Shown piece after piece: positions 54,909 to 64,000 of a stretch of 64,000 nt of DNA (positions within the stretch are counted from its first letter, which is position 1; the number at the start of each line of letters is the position of its first letter). Below the pieces are notes generated by a model. The model saw only the letters and a list, made by a program, of their open reading frames with translations. It was not told the DNA's origin and ran no database searches. Source of the DNA: Elmis aenea (Eukaryota > Arthropoda > Insecta > Coleoptera > Elmidae); assembly GCA_947652605.1 (NCBI GenBank), contig OX393577.1:67108108-67172107 (forward strand), in the 5' to 3' direction. The position numbers and the translations under genes were made by a program.

Positions 54909-57900
54909 TTAGAAACCTTCCCTGTTGTATTTAAAACTGCTTGGACTATTTTCAATTTTTGTGTCAGATCTTTTTATTGCAGTTTTATTTTCTAATAAAT
55001 CTTGTATTTCTTCTAAAGTTTGTCCTTTAGTTTCTGGAACAAAACACACTATGAACACTAAACCAAGCAAAGCAAAACCTGTAAAGGTGAAGAAGGGAAC
55101 GTGTATGCCAAATGTATCCATCGTTACTTGGAAAAATTTGGAGACAATTATTGCGAGTAAATTAAAATAAAAGTTGTCCAGAAATGTTGCAAACGCCTTA
55201 ACGTCTGTGGGAAATAGCTCACTTAACATTAAAAGTGGTATGTTTTGAAGTCCGACATTAAACATTATAACAAAAATAATCAGTGCCACTAGAGGTGCGT
55301 AAGTTATATCGGTTGTGTTTATATTTGTAAATTTTTGGATATAAAAGTATGTGCCCTCAATGACCAATGCAGCAGCACATCCGATTGTGGAAGAAATCAG
55401 CAATGGTCTTCTGCCAGTTTTATCTACAAGATAAGAAGAAAAGCAGCAAATAACTAATTGAATCGAAAAGTATATTATCGAAGCCATGTTCGCTGAGAAT
55501 CCTCCAGCTTTCTGGAATATAATTTTCGCGTAAAACGTTATAGCAGCATGTCCACATAAATGTTGTGCACCTCTAAGTCCCATCATAATATAAACTGCTC
55601 TACGATTACTCCTAACTGTGAATATATCTAAAAGCCTTCCTTTATTGTTCATTTGATCGTTGACAGCTTGTGTTAACCTCGATAATTCAGAATCTACGTC
55701 GGTTACGCCTTTAAAAGTTTGCAAAGATTGCCTGGCTTTGTCGTACTTCTTTTGAAGTATGAGGTAGTAATGACTTTCGGGCATCCACACAAATGTTAAC
55801 AGTTGTATGACTGGTACAGTAGCTGCAATTAAAGCAGTTGTGGTCATGTCCAGGTAGACGCCCAACACATTTATAAACCACATTCCTAGGATACTCATAA
55901 CTGAGGAGCTTGATCCTAGCAACCCTCTTATTTCAGGATCGGCGATTTCTCCTAAGTACATGGGTAGCGAACATGCAGTTAAGCCATTGGCAATTCCTCC
56001 GATGAATCTACCGATACATAAACCAGTAAAGGAAGGCGCAAGTGCTATGATAATCCAATGAATAAAGTATGGAATGGTTGTTAGCAAAATTATCTTTTTC
56101 TTGCCAATCTTGTTCATGTAAAATGCTCCAGAAGATGAACCTAGAGGCGCTGCCAGTAATGGCATTACTGTTAACCAAGAACCTTCAGTTTCTGTGATGG
56201 GTATTCTGGATTGTTTATCAAGAAGTATTGGTAGTGTGGGTGAAGTCCATGCGAAGGTCATTCCACATGAGACAATGCTTAAAGTACCTGAAAGTACGAA
56301 AGAAAATAACTAAGAGCTTGCATAGACGTTGTGACTACTGTGAAAAAACAGTTTTCTTTGTAATTTTTTAAATTTTACTGTACTGAAATTCAATACAAAA
56401 GAGACCCTAGTATGGTTTATTAAAAAATATATTTTTATTTGACTTAATGTATGTGTAATAACGTAACCATTGTTTTGAAAGATCGCTTTTAAACATTTTT
56501 AAGCTATTGATTATTAGGTACAGCAATGGCTTTCTTTATTTTACAATGCTTGAACTGATAAGAATTACCAGCAAACCAGCATTGCCATTTTTTTTTAGTA
56601 ATTTATTGATTTAGTAAGTCTATTTGTCTATTAAACGTAAATGTACTTATCAGCACAGTTGGCAAAATTATATTACTCTATTTAATTTGATGTAATCTTA
56701 CTATTTACAAGTATAAAACTACCAATAATTTTTCAAAGTACTGCATAATAAAAGATTTTGGAAAATACTTCAAAAGTGTTGATATAAATAATATTATTCC
56801 ATGTACTGTGACACCTCGCCTGGGATCAATTATTTTATTTTACCTCAGTGTTGATACATTTACTTTTAAATGAATAACAATGAAACAAATGCTGACGTAT
56901 TAGTTACAAAAACATGTAACACTTCAAAAGGGCTAAGTTATGAGGATTTCAACTCTAGTAAAACACATTAACGTTAAAACATTACAGTCATAACTTGATT
57001 TCTACAACGTCAGTATTTGGGTTTCGTCAATGAACAAAGCATTTGTTGATACATTTTTACATCATATGTAGAACAAACCACTCGCACAAGTATGTGCTTA
57101 TAGAAAAGAATGACAAAGATGCAACTACAATAAAAAAGAGCTAGCAACAGGGAATCTGAGATCTTGGGACAGTCGCGCTGGGGTAGTTAAGAATCGACCG
57201 CCGAGAAATGTACAGCCGGTCGAAAAATAAAGGAGTTTGTTGTTAAAATTGTTATTTTATTTGTTTCTTACTGTGTAAACATTGCTCTAGACCTGTGTAT
57301 TGCGTAAAACAACGTTTGAGGGTCCAACCATTATACAAAGACGATCACGAGCCATAATTAACAACGATAAATATAAGAGTAATAAGTGCTCTTCCACAAC
57401 AGTACGGCCTATGTACAGTACGGTTCGTCACAGTACCTAGACATATCAAATACGCTGGATGCCATTATCAAGTTGGTTAATTAGTAAAATTAAGGAAATA
57501 ATTTGTTGTTCCAATTGAAGGCTAAACATTAAACATATTGAAAACTGAAGCGATGTAAAAGGTATTATAGCTGAATGGAAATTGGAAAATAATATTAAAT
57601 ACTTTTTCATGTAATTAGTTTATCGATGGCTTTTAATTTATGCCATGTGTGTAAAAATATTACGAAAATATAGGTACAAGTAAAATACAAACTTAATCTT
57701 TCATTTTTATATTTATACGTAACTTTAAGACTTACCCTTTGAAAAAATTAAACAGATACCTAATTACCTACACACAATTGTATTTTTTTTTTCAAAATAA
57801 GAATAAAGAAATTGGTTTTTAAAATTCCACATCGCCAGACAATTATAATAGGTAATGTTCTAATGTACTATATAAATTATTTATAATTAACTCCACTAAA

Positions 57901-58182
57901 TTACATAAAAATCAATGTAAAAGACAACATGAAATGAATCTAAATTGAATATAATATTCAAAAAAACGGTAACACAAATTTTCTTTTTCCTTAATATTGC
58001 ATAACATTTTTGTTTGTACAATGTGTTAAATTTATAGATTGTTAATATAATATCTTAGGGAAATTGCACTAGTAGTTTAAATAAAAATCAAAACGAAAAC
58101 GACTTACTCTACCTGTAATCATGGCCAGGTATTGAAAAATTTGACTTCCTGTAGTTACCGGCAAAGAAATTATTGGCTTCAT
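54909..58182 (-). CDS. Tret1-like: Tret1-like sugar transporter 4 (subfamily B)
   Basis: 482 aa from exon 1 (58113-58182, MKPIISLPVTTGSQIFQYL..) and exon 2 (54909-56287); they join as ITG|TLSIVSCG. Motifs: NKIGKKK (about 82), GEIADPEIRGLLGS, PETKGQTLEEIQ and VDKTGRRP. Two departures from its sisters: MPESHYYL instead of MPESPYYL at the PESPR site, and helix 7 AQHLCGHAAITFYA. The sequence also loses the Glu-Asp of the loop after LFPTDVKAFA (LDNFYFN against LEDFYFN). The frame is intact, so it may be diverging rather than dead. Intron 1 (1825 nt) is the longest of the five. Confidence 0.92.
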
Positions 58183-58571
58183 ATTTTATTTTAGTTATCC
58201 AACAATACCTTTACACTCCTGATTTGTATGTAACGAATCACAAAATAATAAAACAGCATTGGCGATCATTTACGTACTACAGAAATAGTCAGAAATGATG
58301 TATTTAACAATTAGTTTTTGCCAAGTTTGTAATGTTTCTGTGTTTACTGATAAACTGTCAGTAATTATTTATTATATTTTAACGAGGTAGGTTTCGTTAA
58401 AGACAAAAGCCTAAACATTATTTAAATATCTACAAACAGTTTTAAGTAAAAAGTTTCAATTATTAAAATAAAAAAATAACCAATTAATGAGACGGAAGTG
58501 TTTAGATTGTGGTAAAAATGCGATTTTAATTAGTAAAAGTTAAGTAATTTTTAAGTTGTTTGTTTGTATTT

Positions 58572-59121
58572 AAGCATTAAATTTTAAAAAATTAGGCAAA
58601 AGATTTTAACTCACTTAATTGTAAACAGTTGCCACCATTAAATTAAAAGACAAGGCCTTATATTTTTTTTGAAATAACAATTTATTATTAACAGACTACC
58701 GATTCCGGAACCCTTTCGGGGCTTCTCCACCTGCCTTGCGCGTAGAACTCTCTTTACGCGTAAAATTTTCTTTGCGCAAAAAATTACCTTTCATTTGGTG
58801 CGTCCCATTTCTCTTTAAGACTCCGTTCCCGAGATATATCGATAATCTATAACTAAGCGGGTCATGATCAATGATCAATCGATTGGCTCAAATTTTTAAT
58901 TACAGCACTCGTCATTGCTTTTTAAATTCGAATAAATAGATAATAATACTACTCGCGCTGCGCGCTCGTACCCAATGGGTCCGTTGTTTGTATATGTATT
59001 TATGCGTTAAATTTTAAAAAATTAAGAAATTTATTTTAACTCACTTAATTGTAAACAGTTGCCACCATTAAATTAAAAGACAAGACCTTATATTTTTTTA
59101 TGAAATTACAATTTATTATTA
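58572..59121. repeat. Direct repeat of about 125 bp flanking a Helitron fragment
   Basis: Sequence 58572-58695 recurs at about 58996-59121: ATTAAATTTTAAAAAATTAR, then TTTTAACTCACTTAATTGTA, AACAGTTGCCACCATTAAAT and AATTTATTATTAA. Between the copies lies the Helitron-derived fragment. Helitrons make no target duplication, so the repeat arose by another route, for instance tandem duplication or template switching. Confidence 0.85.
58697..58985 (-). mobile_element. Decayed 3' fragment of the same Helitron family
   Basis: Matches 41953-42363: CCGATTCCGGAACCCTTT, TTGCGCGTAGAACTCTCTTT, CTCGTACCCAATGGGTCCG. The terminal hairpin is mutated and the ending reads GTAG rather than CTAG. The 5' portion of the element is missing, so it is a truncated or deleted copy. 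Confidence 0.8.
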
Positions 59122-59220
59122 AGAGACAAGATAAAGTTATTACCTTTTGTTAAATACAATTTTATATACATAGCTTTCTAAATTCGTGCTATGTATTTAT
59201 AACAATAAATTTAAAAAATA

Positions 59221-61967
59221 CTAAAAACGCTCTCTATTATATTTGAAGCTACTTGGACCACTCTCATCTTTTGCGTCATATCTTTTAATTGCAGTTTTAT
59301 TTTTTAATAAATCCTGTATTTCTTCCAAAGTATGTCCTTTGGTTTCTGGAACAAAACACACTATGAACACTATACCAAGCAAAGCACAAACTGTGAAGGT
59401 AAAAAAGGGAACGTGTATGCCAAACGTGTCCATCGTTATCTGGAAGAATTTAGACACAATTGTTCCTAGTAAATTGAAATAAAAATCTTCCAAGAACATT
59501 GCAAACGCCTTAACGTCCGTAGGAAATAGCTCACCCAACATCAAAATTGGTATAGTCTGAAGACCCACACTAAAAAGTATTACGAAAAAGATGAGAGCTA
59601 TTAGGGGTACGTATGTTATATCAGTTGTGTCTATATTTGTAAATTTTTGGATGTAAAAGTAAGTGCCTTCTGTGAACAATGCAGCCGCAGATCCTATGAT
59701 GGAAAGAATCAGCAATGGTCTTCTACCAGTTTTATCTACAAGGTAACACGAAAAGCAACTAATGACCAGTTGAATTGAGAAATATGTTATCGAAGCCATG
59801 TTTGCTGAGAATCCCCCAGCTTTCTCGAAGATAATCTTCGCGTAAAACGTTATAGCAGCAGCTCCACAAAAATGTTGTGCACCCCTTAGCCCCATCATAA
59901 TGTACACTGCCCTACGATTGCTTTTAACCGTGAATATATCCGAAAGTCTTCCTGTATTGTTCATTTGATCGTTGACAGCCTGTGTTAATCTCGATAATTC
60001 AGATTCCACGTCGTTTACACCTTTAAAAGTTCGTAAAGATTGTCTTGCTTCGTCATACTTTTTTTTAAGTATGAGGTAGTAGGGACTTTCGGGCATCCAC
60101 ACAAATGTTAACAGTTGCACAACTGGTACAATAGCTGCAATTAAAGCAGTTGTGGTCATGTCCAGGTAGACGCCCAAAATATTAATCAAGCAGCTTCCCA
60201 GGATAACCGTAACAGAACAGCTTGATCCTAACAATCCTCTTACTTCAGGATCGGCTATCTCTCCTAAATACATGGGTAGAGAACAGAAACTCAGGCCATT
60301 GGCGATTCCTCCGATAAATCTACCAATACTTAATACAGCAAAGGATGGTGCGAACGCTATGATGATCCAGTGAATGAAGTATGGAATGGTTGTTAGCAAA
60401 ATGATTTTTTTCCTGCCAATCTTATTGATGATAAATGCTCCAGAGGATGAACCAAGAGGTGCTCCCAGTAATGGCATTACTGTTAACCAAGAACCTTCAC
60501 TCTCAGTGATGGGTATTGGGGAATGTTCGTCTAGAAGTATTGGTAGTGTGGGTGAAGTCCATGCATAGTTCATTCCACATGAGGTTATGCTTAAAGTACC
60601 TGGAAGTACGAAAAAATTTAATTATTTAAAAACTTTTAAGTTGAGCTTGCATGCAGCATGTGACTTGATGCCATTGAAGTGAAGTATTGATTTTTTTATA
60701 TCGTTACATGTTCATTGAAAAGTATACTTTTATTTGATTCATTGCAAATTATTATTTGCTGCAGTTTTGTAAAATGTCTTTTATGGTTTAACGGTTAACC
60801 AAAATCGAGAACTATATGTATATTTTTATAACAGTTTTTGTATAAAAACGGTTTTATGGAAAAAAAAACAGTTCTCTTAGGAATGCAAGGTACGAAAGGA
60901 TATTTATATTTTTATAATAGCGTTCAGTAATGACTTCTAGTAAACTGCGCATTTATTACACATTCCGTATTTTTTTAAAGTAATCTTTATTTAAAAAAAA
61001 AAATTTAAAAAGCCGGTTTTTAATTATTTTTGTTAAAGGTTACTGTTTGTTTTTGCAGTAAAACGGTTTTTTAACCGGTTTAAAAAAGCGGTTTCTTGCC
61101 CTAATTACAACAATAATTGTTCTCTTTATTTTGTAAAGTTAATATTTTTTAGAATTCCCATTACTTTGTTTTTTTCAGTGGTTCATTGACCAAATACTGT
61201 GGACTTGTCTTTTGAACGTAAACACCTTTATCAGTTATTTGGGTTCCCTAATTAAATATAATCCTACTATCTACAATAATAAAAATTTTAAAATTCAAAA
61301 CTTGCATAAAATTATTTAGAGTTTTCTGTTTTCTGTCATTATTTTTGCACAATTAAATATTGTTTAAAATGCTTTAAAGTTAATGATATAAATATTATTA
61401 TTAATATATTTATATCACAAACGCTGACAGTCAATAACATCTACTTAGTTAAGCGTATTAATTGCAGTAAAGTAGGAAATAATTATTTATTGTAAACAAA
61501 GTTTGCGATTATAATTTCCCAATGAAGGATAAACATTGACGCTAACCCGATATAAACATTAAAATAGTTAAAGGAAAATAAAAGTTTAAAAACTCTAGTA
61601 TTCAATAATTTATTTCGTTTAATTAGTTCATTGTTAATATCAACAAAAAAATATTTATGCACTATGTATAAAAATATTATAGTACAATAATGATTTGCAC
61701 ACAAAATTTGATTAAATTAAAATGGTTATAAGAAATCCAATATTTATAAATCCACATACAAATATTTATTACTACTTAAAAATTGTTGCTTTTAATATTT
61801 ACTAAAATTATGGATCGTTAATATAAATTTTCTAGCAAAATTATACTAATAAATGACTTAAAATTAATAGAAATAAAACCAAACCGATTTACACTACCTG
61901 TAATCATTGCCAAGTATTGGAAAATTCGATTTCCCGAATTTATCGATAAAGGAACAACTGGCTTCAT
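59221..61967 (-). CDS. Tret1-like: Tret1-like sugar transporter 5 (subfamily B)
   Basis: 482 aa from exon 1 (61898-61967, MKPVVPLSINSGNRIFQYL..) and exon 2 (59221-60599). It has the most canonical set of motifs in subfamily B: NKIGRKK, GEIADPEVRGLLGS, MPESPYYL, VDKTGRRP and PETKGHTLEEIQ. Helix 7 is AQHFCGAAAITFYA, with Ala like subfamily A rather than His as in genes 3 and 4. The C-terminal tail (SSFKYNRERF) is shared with genes 3 and 4. Splice sites are canonical; no defect seen. It is the upstream-most gene of the array in transcriptional order. Confidence 0.93.
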
Positions 61968-63221
61968 CTTTTACTATATTTATACAACAATTTATTTACA
62001 CTATTAATTTACATTAACTGAATCACAAGTTTAAAAAACAGAGTGTGCATTGGAGTTGTTTAATGTGCTGCAGCTAGTAGATACGGTCAGAAGTTGTGCG
62101 CAGACATGTTCGTCTTCAACAGGTTTAATTTTCCTGTGCATACTGATATGCTATCTACAATTTTGAATTATTTATAAAGAGGTCGATCTCGTAGGAGACA
62201 AAAATTTAAAAAATATTTGAACAGTTCATTACATATTGGAAGAGTTCGCTAAGAACTTTGTACTTTATTTTTGGTTACTTTCTTTTTTTTGTATATAACT
62301 TTTTTTGTAAGCTCCTGACCGTCTGTTGTTGTGGTTGGGCTCTTGACGTTGTTGGCTCGTAGTTCACCAGTCACTAGGGGGGTTTAAAGACAGTAACAAA
62401 ATAAAACGCTAAAAATGTTTAATCGTTTATTTACTGCTATTAGTTCAAAGCATTCTCATATATCTACAACCTCGACAGTTGATTTATTGTTGTGATTTGA
62501 CGGAGTGTAATTGCTCCGTTGCATTATTAATAATATCATTTAAGAACAGTCGTCAATTGGTTTGTTGTTGTTATCGGACGCAGTGTGTTTGCTCCGTTGC
62601 ATTAACAATAATATCATCGTTCAAGTACAGTCGTTAGTACTTTTGGGTCGTGAAACGTTTAACTCCCAGAGAGAGATTCGCCGGGAAGAACTATACTGAA
62701 AAATTATGGTTAAAAAGAACGCAAAGTCCATCTCTCAGCGATTACTCTCCAAGAAGACCAGCGTGTCATTGAAATTTAGGAACTAGTCCAGCTCCTCGCG
62801 ACGAACGCAAGGAACACTCGTAGTCGAGGTTCGGATAACAATCGGAAGTTTCTTTTATCTTCGCGAGTTTCGGTTTTTCAAACTCTTACCGGCAGATTTG
62901 TCAATTTGCGCATTGCCCGCGTAACCTAGGCGTTCATTTTATTGTTGGTCTTTTTCATATTTGTTATTGACTCAAGACGAAATGTGACGTATGCAAGGTA
63001 TATTTACTTTGTTGAGATTCGTTAATTTTTGTTTATTCCCACGTGGTGATTTTAAACAAAAATTCACCTTTGGTTTAATTTACCCCTACTACTTACTCGG
63101 TACTCATACTATTACAATATTTACTTTAATGTGTACAAAATGTTTTGGGTTAAATTAAGAGAAAATAAATATTTGCTTACCTAAATGAAATCTCTCCTAT
63201 AGAATTAAGTTTTTAGCTATA
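61968..63221. other. Promoter-side flank of gene 5 and spacer
   Basis: AT-rich near the gene, then a GC-richer stretch (62320-62950) with two imperfect copies of a 78-bp unit (around GCTCCGTTGCATTA at 62513 and 62591, each followed by ATAATATCAT and ACAGTCGT). No coding frame or transposon ends were recognised; it could be old LTR sequence. Confidence 0.45.
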
Positions 63222-63855
63222 CAGGGTGTCCCAGATTACATTTCCAGCATGGCGATCACGCTTATTATAAGTGATACAGGCTTGTTTAAATTAGATGAAC
63301 TATTTCCAAGTATGAGAGAAGATACAATCATTTTTTAAAAGTACAAAATTCCTCGTAATTTAGATGTTATAGCAAAAAATATAAAAATGTCGAATTTCTT
63401 TTTCCTTTCACAACTTTTTTGTTTTAATCATTAGATCAATTTTATTCGTAAATTCTTTGGGATAGGTACTTTTTAATGTAGAATGTAACTGTTATTTTAG
63501 ATTTTTTTTTATCACTTGCCATTTTTGAGATATTACCCCTAATTTTTTCTTATGTGCCGCGAATAGGGTTTCTCTTATTTGACCATTTTGCTTGTCCCGG
63601 GTTTTTTGAGACAAACTCAGAACCGTTTATAAAAATATTTTATCCTTTCCGGTTTTCGAGTTATTAAATAAATATTTTTTTTTTGACATAATAATAATGT
63701 GTTATATCTCCTTTATTGTTGTAAATAGCGAAAAAAGTTATAAAGATTATTTTTCGATATTTTTATGTTAAATTCAATTATACTAAAAAAATAATTTTAC
63801 GCGCGCCTTTAAAAAGTTATGACAAAAACTTACCCATCGAATTTGGACCACCCTG
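63222..63855. mobile_element. Chimeric MITE with two different mariner-type ends
   Basis: The left part (63222 to about 63560) matches the left arm of the 18558 foldback, starting CAGGGTGTCCCAGATTACAT. The right end (to 63855) is CGAATTTGGACCACCCTG, the terminus seen at 51662 rather than that of the left end. Both outer sides show TA or TAC. So the element joins arms of two related families. No ORF. Confidence 0.65.
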
Positions 63856-64000
63856 TACATTAACAAACTTTTTATATACATGAAATTACAAACAATTTGA
63901 AAGCTTTTCGTTACATACAGTAGGCCTTTTTTTAGTTTAGTTTAACAAATGTTGCAGGAAATAAAAACATTAATGGAGTTAATATATCATCTTTTTTAAT
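63856..64000. other. Window edge, nothing recognised
   Basis: Short AT-rich remainder without a feature. Confidence 0.4.

Larger units (their letters stand above)
58183..59220. other. Spacer between transporter genes 4 and 5
   Basis: Contains the promoter side of gene 4, a decayed Helitron fragment (58697-58985) and two direct copies of about 125 bp flanking it. The rest is AT-rich. Confidence 0.55.

Overview
The window is nuclear DNA of an insect, plausibly a beetle. The evidence is AT-rich spacer sequence, small GT-AG introns (50 to 90 nt) inside conserved animal genes, an expanded array of trehalose-transporter-like genes, and a dense load of DNA transposons of the DUF4817 mariner, pogo, PIF/Harbinger and Helitron types. 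The order is an inference; no species marker is visible. I see no rRNA, tRNA gene or CRISPR array.

Layout. 1-18.2 kb is gene-poor and repeat-rich: a LINE reverse-transcriptase relic (3.6-4.4 kb), nested LINE relics (6.3-7.2 kb), a pogo-like deletion derivative with perfect TA duplications (7771-9099), an almost intact DD41D mariner (9741-11060), a Jockey-like LINE tail (14.5-14.8 kb), a decayed mariner-type core (16.5 kb) and a GC-rich heptamer minisatellite (17.0-17.3 kb). 18.2-36.4 kb is the gene block, all on the + strand: the 3' part of a seven-finger C2H2 gene, DCPS (scavenger decapping enzyme), UBE3D (HECT-like E3), PEX3 (peroxisome biogenesis), a SOCS5/Socs36E-type SH2-SOCS box gene, and FLAD1 (FAD synthase). 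36.4-39.4 kb is noncoding and holds a tandem duplication with a period of about 1 kb.

39.4-62.0 kb holds five complete tandem minus-strand sugar transporters of the Tret1/SLC2 type, each with a tiny first exon (70-73 nt) and one large second exon. Genes 1-2 form subfamily A (457-458 aa) and genes 3-5 subfamily B (482 aa each). The spacers between them collected a Helitron with both ends preserved (41949-43103), a Penelope-like fragment with inverted terminal repeats, a PIF/Harbinger element with a MADF-domain partner exon, and a second DD41D mariner nested in a palindromic MITE. 62-64 kb is spacer with a chimeric MITE.

The host genes do not form one pathway: RNA decapping, ubiquitination, peroxisome membrane assembly, JAK/STAT feedback, flavin cofactor synthesis and sugar import sit side by side as ordinary metazoan genes. 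All splice sites were read by eye from GT-AG signals plus reading-frame continuity; every multi-exon model whose start is visible sums to a whole number of codons. I found no convincing undescribed system. The most informative observations are the transposon architectures, the altered helix-7 motif shared by all five transporters, and a possible in-frame DCPS-UBE3D splice.
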